From assembly GCF_040812015.1 (NCBI RefSeq), contig NZ_JBFNXJ010000009.1, positions 1 through 64,000 of the forward strand: a stretch of 64,000 nt of DNA. Direction: 5' to 3'. A program made the position numbers and the translations under genes. Source of the DNA: Chitinivorax sp. PXF-14. GTDB taxonomy: Bacteria; Pseudomonadota; Gammaproteobacteria; Burkholderiales; SCOH01. Below the pieces are notes generated by a model. That model had not been told where the DNA came from, ran no database searches, and saw only the letters and a list, made by a program, of their open reading frames with translations. This document shows, in pieces, positions 53,642 through 61,891 of the stretch (its first letter is position 1; the number at the start of each line of letters is the position of its first letter).

Positions 53642-55163
53642 GCGCCAAGCTCCGGGTCACGAGCGGCTCCATCGCGCGGGCAAAGCGGTCAAGCGCCACC
53701 TCCTCTGCTGCGGGATCGTCATGCGTATTCAGGTAGTACATGACCACGGCCGAGCTGGCCGGCTTGCCAAGCAGGCGATCGCGCGCCTGCAGCCATTTGG
53801 CCAGATAGGGGCTGGTCGCCCACTCGCCTGCGATCCAGTAGCGTTGCCACACGCGGACGCGGCTCGGCCCGCCCTTGATGTCGATCTCGCTGACCGTGCC
53901 AAGCGCGATCTGGCGATCGGCCATGCGCGAGACCGCCCAGTGTTCATGCTCGCCGGCGACGATGCGGTTGCCGGTCGATACCATCTCCTTGCCCTTGACC
54001 GGGCTTGGGTAGTAGGCGATGAAGACGCCCGCACGCGCACCACCCTGCTGCAGGTCGCGCTGCAGCTTGAAACCGGCATTGTCGTAGCTCGGATGCCAGT
54101 CGTTGCTGGGTGCCGTCCTTTGCCAGCCGTCGGGATCGGGCAGTTGCAGCACGACCTCGACGTTCGGGTGTCCAAAGATATGGTTGGCATACGCCGGCCA
54201 GACACCGGCCACCACCAGCGCGCCAGCCAGCGCGGCAAGCAGGCGCGCACGCGATTGATGCTGCATGCCAGCGACAGCCGCCGGCGTCCCTTCCACGACC
54301 GGCTCGTCGGTATCTTCGCGCCAGAACGCACCGATCCAGAACAGCAGCAGCATGACCAGGCCGAAAAACAGCCAGCCATAGATCAGGTGGTCAACGCCGA
54401 CGGCCAGCTTCATGCCGCTCAGGTGGCCGATCATCACGATCATGTAGGCCCGCACGCCGTTGGCCGCGATCGGCACCAGCACCGACGCCAGCGTGAAGAT
54501 CAGTCGCCGTTTGAAGCTGCGATAGGTGAGATAGGCATACAGCGTGCCGAGCGTGAACGACGCGATCAGGTAGCGCAGCCCGCTGCAGGCCTCGACAACC
54601 GACCACTGGCCGGACGGGATGGTGAAGAACAGCCCCTCGCGGTAGATGGGGATGCCGGTCAGGCGCAGCGCCCAGACGGTGAAGTCGGCGGTAAAGCTCA
54701 TCAACCAGGGCAGGAAGACCTCGCCAAACGGCACGGCCAACACCAGGTAACCCAGCGGGAACAGGATGGCGGACGCCACCTGGCGCCCCAGCATGCTCCA
54801 CACCAGCAACGGCAGCGTCAGGGTGAACGCGTATTGCTGGACCACACCCGCGCCGGCGATGTTGCCCAGCAGCCAGGCGAAGCCGAGCCCCGCCACGCCG
54901 AGCAGCGGCAGGAATTCGGGCTGCGGGTGCAGCGTGGCCAACAGGTGCCTGCGGCGCCAGATCAGCCAGAGACTGATCGGCACGATCAACCAGCCGTGGG
55001 CAAAGGTCTCGGAGCGCTCCCAGATCGCGGCCATGCCCATCCAGGTCTCGCGATACCACCACAGGACGGCCGCCAGCACCCCCAAGAACATCAGCAAGGG
55101 CAAGCGCCAGGCGGCATCGGTCGCTTCACCGGCCGGGATGGATTGGGGCCATTCGCGCTTCAT
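53631..55163 (-). CDS. xrtA: Exosortase A fused to EpsI domain
   Basis: This 510-residue inner-membrane sorting enzyme is expected to cleave the PEP-CTERM signal of target proteins at the periplasmic face and link them to a glycan or lipid. Residues about 20-285 are the eight-helix exosortase domain with the catalytic trio Cys193 (VEACSGLRY), Arg238 (NGVRAY) and His259 (GVDHLIYGW). Residues about 310-505 form the soluble EpsI-type domain (LPDPDGWQRT, SRVRVWQRYWIAG, VMYYLNTHDDPA). Fusion of the two is normal for XrtA. ATG 55163 overlaps the stop of the upstream glycosyltransferase (ATGA). No PEP-CTERM substrate gene was found in this window. Confidence 0.95.
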   Translation of the reverse strand: MKREWPQSIPAGEATDAAWRLPLLMFLGVLAAVLWWYRETWMGMAAIWERSETFAHGWLIVPISLWLIWRRRHLLATLHPQPEFLPLLGVAGLGFAWLLGNIAGAGVVQQYAFTLTLPLLVWSMLGRQVASAILFPLGYLVLAVPFGEVFLPWLMSFTADFTVWALRLTGIPIYREGLFFTIPSGQWSVVEACSGLRYLIASFTLGTLYAYLTYRSFKRRLIFTLASVLVPIAANGVRAYMIVMIGHLSGMKLAVGVDHLIYGWLFFGLVMLLLFWIGAFWREDTDEPVVEGTPAAVAGMQHQSRARLLAALAGALVVAGVWPAYANHIFGHPNVEVVLQLPDPDGWQRTAPSNDWHPSYDNAGFKLQRDLQQGGARAGVFIAYYPSPVKGKEMVSTGNRIVAGEHEHWAVSRMADRQIALGTVSEIDIKGGPSRVRVWQRYWIAGEWATSPYLAKWLQARDRLLGKPASSAVVMYYLNTHDDPAAEEVALDRFARAMEPLVTRSLAHGG

Positions 55164-56410
55164 CCTGCCCTCCGCAAGGCCGAGACAGCCGATAGGGCCG
55201 CCTGTTGCCCGCCCAGTGGCGGCCGGCTCAGCAATTGTTCGAATTGTGCGAGATTGGCGTCCCAGTCGTAGTGGCTTGTCACCGCTGCGCGCGCAGCCTG
55301 GCCCAGCAGCGGCAGCTCGCCGGCGAGCACGCGCTGGGCCAGCATCACGTAATCGGTGGGCGCATGGGCAACCAGCAGGTCGCGCCCGGCTTCCGCCTCG
55401 ATGCCTTCGGCCGCCTGCGGCGACGCAATCACGGCCTTCGCCATCGCCATGGCTTCGAGCACCTTGTTCTGCACGCCGCGCGCAATGCGCAGCGGGGCCA
55501 CCGCGAGCGCCGCGTGGGCGAGATAGGGCCGGACATCGGGCACCGAGCCGGTGACCGTCACGCCAGGCAGGTTGGCGAGCTGTTTTACCGCATCGGTCGG
55601 ACGCGTGCCGACGATGTAGAACGCAGCCCGCGGCAGCTGGCTGCGCAGCAACGGCAGTACCTCGCGGGCAAACCAGGAGACTGCATCGACGTTGGGCCAG
55701 TAGTCCATCGCGCCGGTAAACACGACAGGCTGCACGTCGGCCGGATAGGGATTGTCGTAGCCGCGCTGTGGGTCGAAGTAAGCGCTATCCACACCGTTGT
55801 TGGCATGCCCGACCTTGGTGGCGCACGGCGGGGCCATTTCGCGGAAATGCTGGGCCTCGATGCCGGACACGAAGGTGGTGGCATCGAACTGCCCCGCGAT
55901 GGCTTGTTCGTACGCAAACAGCCTGGCCGCTTCGCGACGGTAGACCCAACTCAGCGGCCAACGCTTGGAGGCAGCATATTGCAGCCACTTGTCGGAGTCG
56001 ATGTCGACGAAATCAGCGACACGCGTGAGTTGCGCATGTTTTGACACGTATTGCGCCATCGGCGACGAATAGACCAGCACACGCTCGATCGGATGGCGCC
56101 GCAACACTCTGTCCACCCAATGCTGCATATTGCCGTTGCGGTAGTAAGGCAAGGTCAGCGCTTCGCCCGACAACAGCCCCAGCGCACTCTTCAGCGTGGC
56201 GCGGCGAGGGCTCAGCGGTTCGAAGTGAAACTCGCCGCAGTATTGCCGCACCTCGTCGACGTAACGCCAGTCTTCTGCACTATCGATGAATGCGCCGAGA
56301 TGCACGCGATAACGCTTGGCCAGGTGGCGCAGCAGGTGATACGAACGCACCTTGTCCCCCTTGTTCGGGGGATAAGGGAAACGATGGACGAGGAACAGAA
56401 GGTGCTGCAT
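55160..56410 (-). CDS. XrtA/PEP-CTERM system glycosyltransferase (first family)
   Basis: This 416-residue enzyme starts MQHLLFLVHRFPYPPNKGDKVR, the distinctive start of the glycosyltransferase that precedes xrtA in these loci. Further blocks are DFVDIDSDKWLQYA, VFTGAMDYWPNVDAV and the donor-site region GVQNKVLEAMAMAKAVIASPQAAEGIE. It is the third of four closely packed genes FemAB-GT-xrtA-GT. ATG 56410 is used; upstream in-frame residues overlap the intergenic and FemAB end and are not conserved-looking. Confidence 0.93.
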   Translation of the reverse strand: MQHLLFLVHRFPYPPNKGDKVRSYHLLRHLAKRYRVHLGAFIDSAEDWRYVDEVRQYCGEFHFEPLSPRRATLKSALGLLSGEALTLPYYRNGNMQHWVDRVLRRHPIERVLVYSSPMAQYVSKHAQLTRVADFVDIDSDKWLQYAASKRWPLSWVYRREAARLFAYEQAIAGQFDATTFVSGIEAQHFREMAPPCATKVGHANNGVDSAYFDPQRGYDNPYPADVQPVVFTGAMDYWPNVDAVSWFAREVLPLLRSQLPRAAFYIVGTRPTDAVKQLANLPGVTVTGSVPDVRPYLAHAALAVAPLRIARGVQNKVLEAMAMAKAVIASPQAAEGIEAEAGRDLLVAHAPTDYVMLAQRVLAGELPLLGQAARAAVTSHYDWDANLAQFEQLLSRPPLGGQQAALSAVSALRRAG

Positions 56411-56418
56411 GGCCGGAC

Positions 56419-57477
56419 CTAACCGAGATTCTTGACGATGTGAGGCCCGATCAGATTGGCGAGCCCGATGGGCATCCGTTGCCAAGCCTTGATGAAGCGC
56501 TGGTATTTGGGGTTGAGCGGATTATGGTCCGGCACAGCCTTGGCCGTCACCAGCAGATACTCGTAGGGCAAGGGTGTGGGCTCGAAGCCCCAGTTGTGCT
56601 TGAAATCATAGGCGCCGGTGCCCAGCTTGGAGCGGCCGAAATCGAATACCTTGAGGCCCCGCTCGCAGGCGCGCCGCATCAGGTCCCAGTACATGAAATC
56701 GTTGCCGGCCAGCTCGCGCGCGCAATCCATGCCACCGCCGTAGTAAGGCAGGACCTCGTCGCGAAAATAGAAGCTCAGCACGCTCGCCACCAGGGTATCG
56801 CCCTGCACGATAGTCAGTACCTCGGCATCCTGGCCGAACTCGTCGAGCAGCAGCTGGAAATAGCGCTTCGAGAACACCGGCGTACCCAGCCTGTGCACAC
56901 TGGTCGAATAGGCGGTGAAGAAACGCTCGACATCGCGATCGATCACCCCTTCCAGGCCGAACTTGATGGCCTTGCGCACCATCGCCCTTTGCTTGCGCGG
57001 GATGGCCAGCATATTGGCCTCGACATCCGGCTCGATCTGCTTGCGGAAGGTGACGTACAGCTCCTTGTGGAACCAGTTCGGGTGCAGGGCATGCTGCGAG
57101 CGGTATTCGAGATGCTCGACGCCGAGCTGCCTCGCCAGCTTTTGTGCGGCCTGATCCAGCGCTGCCTGAGCCTCTGCCGTGCTCGCGGCCGGGCCGCCAT
57201 AGACGCAGAACGGCAACGCAACGAGCGAATGGCCGAACAGCCGGCTCTTGATCTCGGCCAGCGGCAGGACGCCTTCGATCACGCCCTCGCGCTCGGCGAG
57301 CAGGAACACGCAACGATGGCCAAACGCCTTCTCGATGACGCGTTTCCAGCCGGCTCGATGGAAGAAAGTCGCGCTCGGGCAGGTCATCACGAATGCATCC
57401 CAGCTCACCAGGTCGGATGGCTGAAGCTCGCGCACCGAGACCGCTGCCGCGGAGGTCATGCGTAAAGAGTCGTTCAT
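56419..57477 (-). CDS. FemAB family protein, XrtA/PEP-CTERM system-associated
   Basis: This 352-residue GNAT-fold transferase has the repeated Fem-type half domains. VSWDAFVMTCPSATFFHRAGWKRVIEKAFGH is the family-typical start, and VVASVLSFYFRDEVLPYYGGGMDCARELAGNDFMYWDLMRRACERGLKVFDFGRSKLGTG-type segments (about 240-310) form the second half. The family is presumed to transfer an amino acid or other acyl group to the glycan precursor. ATG 57477 overlaps the stop of the deacetylase gene (ATGA). The open frame continuing upstream to 57921 is a shadow. Confidence 0.92.
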   Translation of the reverse strand: MNDSLRMTSAAAVSVRELQPSDLVSWDAFVMTCPSATFFHRAGWKRVIEKAFGHRCVFLLAEREGVIEGVLPLAEIKSRLFGHSLVALPFCVYGGPAASTAEAQAALDQAAQKLARQLGVEHLEYRSQHALHPNWFHKELYVTFRKQIEPDVEANMLAIPRKQRAMVRKAIKFGLEGVIDRDVERFFTAYSTSVHRLGTPVFSKRYFQLLLDEFGQDAEVLTIVQGDTLVASVLSFYFRDEVLPYYGGGMDCARELAGNDFMYWDLMRRACERGLKVFDFGRSKLGTGAYDFKHNWGFEPTPLPYEYLLVTAKAVPDHNPLNPKYQRFIKAWQRMPIGLANLIGPHIVKNLG

Positions 57478-58328
57478 GCCGCGTCCTTGAGGAAGATATT
57501 GTCCATGCGATCCCAGCGGAAATCCGCCAACAGCCGATGCAGGCGGGATTCCGTGCGATGCAGGTTCAGGTAATGGCGCACGCGTGTCTTGACCCCGACC
57601 CCCTGCTGCCGCGGTTGCCCCGGGTCGATCTCCCACGGGTGCAGGTAGAACACCGCCGGCTGGCCGTCGACACGATTCACGCGCTCGATCATGCTGCGCG
57701 AGATGGAATAGGGAAGCAGGCGGAAGAAGCCGCCGCCCGACGCCGGCAGGTTGCGGCTGAGCAGACGCACGGTGGTCGGCGGCACCTCCAGCAAGCCTCG
57801 CCCGGTCTCCGGATGGTAGGCAAAGCGCGGGGCGTCCGGCATGCCGTAGTGGTCGCGTGCCACGGGATAGATGCTGGAGCTGTACTGGTAGCCCTGGCTC
57901 TGCAGGCATTCGAGCGCCCACAGATTGTCGGCCCCGATCGAGAAACTTGGCGCACGGTACCCTTTGACCTCGCAGCCACCGATGTCCTCGAGCAGCTTCT
58001 TGGCCGACCCGATATCTTCGGTAAATTCGCTCAGCGATTGGTCCGACGCCCGGCGATGCGCATAGCCGTGGCTGGCCAGCTCATGCCCCTGTTCAACGAT
58101 ACGGCGCACCAGTTGCGGGTAACGCTCCGCCACCCAGCCCAGTGTGAAGAAGGTGGCGTGGGTCTCGTGCTCGGCCAGCATGCCGAGCAGCACATCAACA
58201 TTGCGCTCGACGCGGCAGGGCAGGCGGTCCCAGCTCTCTCGGGCAATATGGTGTTCGAACGCGGAAACCTGAAAGTAATCCTCCACGTCGATCGTCATCG
58301 CGTTTCGCAACTGAGACATGATCGGCAA
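57474..58328 (-). CDS. XrtA system polysaccharide deacetylase
   Basis: This protein of about 284 residues is the XrtA-specific NodB-type deacetylase. MTIDVEDYFQVSAFE carries motif 1 with the catalytic Asp (here VED), ELASHGYAHRR carries the metal His pair, VKGYRAPSFSIG is motif 3, and FYLHPWEIDPGQPR is near the C-terminus, all typical of this family. TTG 58328 and ATG 58319 are both possible starts and ATG 58319 is more likely; the first three codons then fall away. It lies directly behind the ATPase gene. Confidence 0.93.
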   Translation of the reverse strand: MPIMSQLRNAMTIDVEDYFQVSAFEHHIARESWDRLPCRVERNVDVLLGMLAEHETHATFFTLGWVAERYPQLVRRIVEQGHELASHGYAHRRASDQSLSEFTEDIGSAKKLLEDIGGCEVKGYRAPSFSIGADNLWALECLQSQGYQYSSSIYPVARDHYGMPDAPRFAYHPETGRGLLEVPPTTVRLLSRNLPASGGGFFRLLPYSISRSMIERVNRVDGQPAVFYLHPWEIDPGQPRQQGVGVKTRVRHYLNLHRTESRLHRLLADFRWDRMDNIFLKDAA

Positions 58329-59333
58329 TCAATGCTTTTCTTCGACAATGCGTTTGACTGACGCGAGATCCAGAATCTGACGCGACAGCTTGAGCACGTT
58401 ACCGACAGAGTCCTCGATCTTGTTCAAGCGTTGCTCGAACAGCTCAAGCGCTAACTGGGTGTTGGCCACGGTACGGCTGGCACCGCCAACCGGCTTGATG
58501 GCTTCCTCCGGGTCAACGAAGGCCATTTCCTGGCGCATTTCGTCGATGACCTGGTTCACCTGTATGCCACCAATCTGTTTCAATTCGTCGAGATAGCCCA
58601 TCAACAGCAGGCGATCGCACAGCGTGTTGATCATGCGCGGAATGCCCTTGCTGAACTGATGGATGGCCGCATAGGCATCGTCGGTGAACAGGCTGGCGCC
58701 TTGCCAGCCGGCCGTGCGCAGCCGGTACTCGATATAGGCGCGCGTCTCGGCCTCGTCCATTGCGCCCAAGTGATACGAGGCGATCACCCGCTGGCGCAAC
58801 TGCAGCAGGTCTTCCCCACGCAGCGTGTCGCGGAACTCGGGCTGCCCAAGCAGGAAGCTCTGCATCAGAGGCTTCTCACCGACCTGGAAGTTCGACAGCA
58901 TGCGCAGCTCCTCGACCGCCTTGGCCGTCAGGTTCTGCGCCTCGTCCACCACCAGCAGCACCCGCTTCTGGCGAGCCGAGCATTCGCGCAGGTAGTCCTC
59001 GATGCGGCGCAGCACCGTCACCTTATTGCCCTCGATATCCTTCAGCCCGAGTGCGGCCGCCACCATGCGCAGGATGTCGTCGGAATCGAGCTGGGTGCTG
59101 ACCAGATGGGCGGCAATGATCTTGTCGCCCGGCAGCTTGCGGAAGAGATTGCGGACCAGGGTGGTCTTGCCGGCGCCGATCTCACCCGTGACGATGATGA
59201 ACCCCTCGCCCTGGTGCAGCCCATACTCGAGGTAGGACATGGCACGATTGTGCCCCTTGCTGCCGTAGAAGAAGGATGGATCGGGACTAAGCTGAAATGG
59301 CTTGGCAGTGAGGTGGTAATAGGCTTCGTACAT
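58329..59333 (-). CDS. XrtA system-associated AAA ATPase (ExeA-like)
   Basis: This 334-residue AAA protein has a typical start MYEAYYHLTAKPFQLSPDPSFFYGS, Walker A TGEIGAGKTT (49-58), Walker B VLLVVDEAQNL and the sensor segment GQPEFRDTL. A C-terminal winged-helix part (PRMINTLCDRLLLMGYLDEL) and a helical tail follow. The family resembles the type II secretion ATPase ExeA and is found in nearly all XrtA loci, presumably driving assembly or regulation of the export machine. It is the gene after the outer-membrane protein, separated by 15 bases. Confidence 0.94.
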   Translation of the reverse strand: MYEAYYHLTAKPFQLSPDPSFFYGSKGHNRAMSYLEYGLHQGEGFIIVTGEIGAGKTTLVRNLFRKLPGDKIIAAHLVSTQLDSDDILRMVAAALGLKDIEGNKVTVLRRIEDYLRECSARQKRVLLVVDEAQNLTAKAVEELRMLSNFQVGEKPLMQSFLLGQPEFRDTLRGEDLLQLRQRVIASYHLGAMDEAETRAYIEYRLRTAGWQGASLFTDDAYAAIHQFSKGIPRMINTLCDRLLLMGYLDELKQIGGIQVNQVIDEMRQEMAFVDPEEAIKPVGGASRTVANTQLALELFEQRLNKIEDSVGNVLKLSRQILDLASVKRIVEEKH

Positions 59334-59348
59334 ATTCCGCTCCCACGC

Positions 59349-60872
59349 TCAGAACGTGGCGGTGACGGTCAGCAAGGCGGAATTCTCGACACGCTCTTGC
59401 TCATCCTGGCTGTTTTTCTGTTCGGCACGACGCAATTCCGCACTGCCGATCACGTGGCGACCCATGGTATAGCTGATGCCGGTCCGGTAATAGTTGGAGC
59501 GGGTGTCATTACCCGTATGGACAAAGCGGCTGGTCGTCGTACCCACGCCGGCGCCAACACTCCCCTTCGGCCCAAGGCGCAACGACCAATCCAGCGTGTA
59601 GCCATGCTGCCGGGTATGCTCCGCCACGCCCACGCTGGCATTCACATCGGCCAGGCTGATCTTGCCGCTGTCCGTATCACGCCAGAACACGCCGAGATTC
59701 GCGCTGGTACGCGCGCCGGAATAGGCCAGATCGGCACGGTAGCTGGTGTCGAGAAAACGCCGCGTGGACTGCACCGGCAACAGCGCAACGAAGTTCTCGG
59801 GCAGGTTGTTGGTGCGCAGGTAGTTGTCGACAAAGGCAGCACGCGCGGCATCGTCCGGGATGCTGTTCTTGTACAGTGAATCGAGCGTCGAGCGGGTGCT
59901 GGCCAAGAACGGCACCAACATGTCCGCCCGCGACGTCGTCATGTCCCGGTTATAGGACAGGCGCATGCTGGTCGAGCGATTACGTTGCTGCATGAAGAAG
60001 CTGCCGGTGTTACCAAAGAAACGGTGGCCAAAACTGGCGCCCAGCGCCGTTCTGCTGGAGGGCGTCCAGTTCAGGCCCGCCGACCAGTAAGACTGTTTCG
60101 GAGCATCCTGCACACCATCATCATGCAGCTTGTCGTACCCCCACACCCCATAGGGGGTCAGCTCGGGCGACATCAGCCAGCTCACCTGCAGCGAGCCCTT
60201 CTGGTCGCGCGTATCGGTGCCGCTGCCCTTGTAATCGGTGCTGTTCTCACTCAGGCTGCCGGTCAACAACACCTTGCTCAACAAGCGCCCGGAGGTCAGC
60301 GAGACATTGGTCGCGGTGCTGCGCCCGTCATTGCTGGCGGCACTGCCACTGCTGTTGGTGTTAGTCGTGGCCACACTGGCTTGCAGATCGATGTCGCCAG
60401 AGAAGCGATGATGCAGCGTCGGCGTCACGGTCCAGAACCGGCTGTCGCTCAGGTTGCGCCGGGTGAAGCCGACAAAATCCTGCGAGTCCTGCCTGATCTG
60501 CGAAATGCCCGCCGTAGCGGCCAGCGACAACCAGTTCTCGAAGAGGACGGAATTGCCGTTTGCCGTCAGCGAGTGGTTGCCACCACTGCTGTCGCGCTCG
60601 TCATGATGCTGCTCATACGAATAGGAGTAATCGGCATTCAGCTGCAGCCTGGGGCTGGCCCCATAAACCGAGAACCCGGGGCGGATCAGCGTATACCAGT
60701 CGCTGGTCTTGTCCTGCCCGTTGCCAACCAGTCGCGCATTGTCGGTATAACCGAGCGACACGGGAAGCCGAGCCCCGGTATTCCACTCCAGCGCATAGGA
60801 AAGGGAGGGGTAAGACAACGCCATGATCAGACAGAGTCGCGACGCCAGGACGAGGCGATTTCGCTTGGCCAT
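59349..60872 (-). CDS. PEP-CTERM system-associated outer membrane beta-barrel protein
   Basis: This 507-residue protein has a signal peptide (LVLASRLCLIMALSYPSLSYA). The body is built of alternating amphipathic strands ending in aromatic residues (LQLNADYSYSYEQH, YWSAGLNWTPSSRTALGASFGHRF, TSMRLSYNRDMT), and the C-terminal strand SALLTVTATF ends in Phe as in outer-membrane barrels. The family is characteristic of XrtA loci and is a candidate secretin-like pore or polymer-binding barrel. It lies between the autokinase and ATPase genes. Confidence 0.9.
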   Translation of the reverse strand: MAKRNRLVLASRLCLIMALSYPSLSYALEWNTGARLPVSLGYTDNARLVGNGQDKTSDWYTLIRPGFSVYGASPRLQLNADYSYSYEQHHDERDSSGGNHSLTANGNSVLFENWLSLAATAGISQIRQDSQDFVGFTRRNLSDSRFWTVTPTLHHRFSGDIDLQASVATTNTNSSGSAASNDGRSTATNVSLTSGRLLSKVLLTGSLSENSTDYKGSGTDTRDQKGSLQVSWLMSPELTPYGVWGYDKLHDDGVQDAPKQSYWSAGLNWTPSSRTALGASFGHRFFGNTGSFFMQQRNRSTSMRLSYNRDMTTSRADMLVPFLASTRSTLDSLYKNSIPDDAARAAFVDNYLRTNNLPENFVALLPVQSTRRFLDTSYRADLAYSGARTSANLGVFWRDTDSGKISLADVNASVGVAEHTRQHGYTLDWSLRLGPKGSVGAGVGTTTSRFVHTGNDTRSNYYRTGISYTMGRHVIGSAELRRAEQKNSQDEQERVENSALLTVTATF

Positions 60873-60883
60873 CGGCTAGCCTC

Positions 60884-61849
60884 TCAGGAGCGCCCCGAAC
60901 GGCCATAACCGTAGCCATAGCCGTAGCCATAACCGTAGCCGTAACCATCCAGCGGCGTGGAAGAACCCTTGTTCATCAACAGATTGACGATGTCGCAGCC
61001 CTCGAGCTGGCGCAGCGCCTCCTTGACGGCATCCTGGCTGGTCCTGCCGGACTCGACGACCATCACCACCTGGCCGACGTGCGCGGCCAGCTCACGCGCC
61101 TCCGACGTCACCAGCAAAGGCGGGGAGTCGAAAATGATGATGCGGTCCGGATAGCGGTTCGCCATCTCATCGAGCAGGTTGCTCATCGATTCGCTGGCCA
61201 GGAATTCAGTCGCGTGCTTGTGCCCGCGCCCGGCCGGCAATATCGACAGCTTGTCGATATTGGTGCGCAACAGTACGTCGGACATCTGCAGATTGGGGTC
61301 CAGCAGCAGGTCCATCAGGCCACGTTCCGCCTGCAGCCCGAGGTAGCCCAGCAACGATGGTCGTGCCACATCGGCATCGACCAGCATGACACGGCGGTCG
61401 CGTTCCATCGCAATGCTGATCGCCAGGTTGAGCGAGCAGAAGCTCTTCCCCTCACCCGGCAACGAGCTCGTCACCATGATCAGGTTGCGGTTGCGATCCG
61501 AACTCGTTGCCTCGACCGCATTGGTAATCAGCGGGCGCTTGACCAGGCGGAATTCTTCGGCCAGCTGATGCTTGTCGTCATCGGGCGTGATCATGCCGGC
61601 GGCGCGCAGGCGCTCCAGATCGATGGTGATCTGCCGCGAGACATGCCGCTCTGCGATCTCCTGCTCGCTCTCAGCCGACGGGGCCTCCGCGTGTACCGGA
61701 ACCTCTGCCGCACGCGCCTGTGCACGCTGCACCAGCGGCGCATGCGGGGGCTCATCCGCAGGGGAAGCCTGGGACCGCAGCGCAGCGGTATCAGCCGACA
61801 GCGCGTCGCCCTGATTGATGCGCGATGCTGCTTTTTCGATCAAGTTCAA
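60884..61849 (-). CDS. XrtA-associated tyrosine autokinase
   Basis: This 321-residue cytoplasmic BY-kinase has Walker A SSLPGEGKS (128-136), Walker A' VMLVDADVARPS (155-166), Walker B RIIIFDSPPLL and a Tyr-rich C-tail. The tail ends in seven Gly-Tyr pairs (DGYGYGYG...GRSGRS), which would be the autophosphorylation cluster. The kinase is separate from the chain-length determinant gene, which follows the Gram-positive style, and the two probably interact. It controls polymer length or export by phosphorylation cycles. Gaps to its neighbours are 42 and 11 bases. Confidence 0.94.
   Translation of the reverse strand: MNLIEKAASRINQGDALSADTAALRSQASPADEPPHAPLVQRAQARAAEVPVHAEAPSAESEQEIAERHVSRQITIDLERLRAAGMITPDDDKHQLAEEFRLVKRPLITNAVEATSSDRNRNLIMVTSSLPGEGKSFCSLNLAISIAMERDRRVMLVDADVARPSLLGYLGLQAERGLMDLLLDPNLQMSDVLLRTNIDKLSILPAGRGHKHATEFLASESMSNLLDEMANRYPDRIIIFDSPPLLVTSEARELAAHVGQVVMVVESGRTSQDAVKEALRQLEGCDIVNLLMNKGSSTPLDGYGYGYGYGYGYGYGRSGRS
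60902..60946. repeat. Gly-Tyr codon repeat at the autokinase 3' end
   Basis: Seven 6-base units alternate GCC/ACC with GTA/ATA on the + strand and code for (Gly-Tyr)7 on the minus strand. Third positions vary between units (TAC/TAT, GGC/GGT), so the repeat is selected for protein sequence rather than being a fresh slippage tract, though it could still change in copy number. Confidence 0.85.
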
Positions 61850-61891
61850 TTGACGTCTCCAGAATACAGTGGTGGTGTTGGCCAGGCCGCG

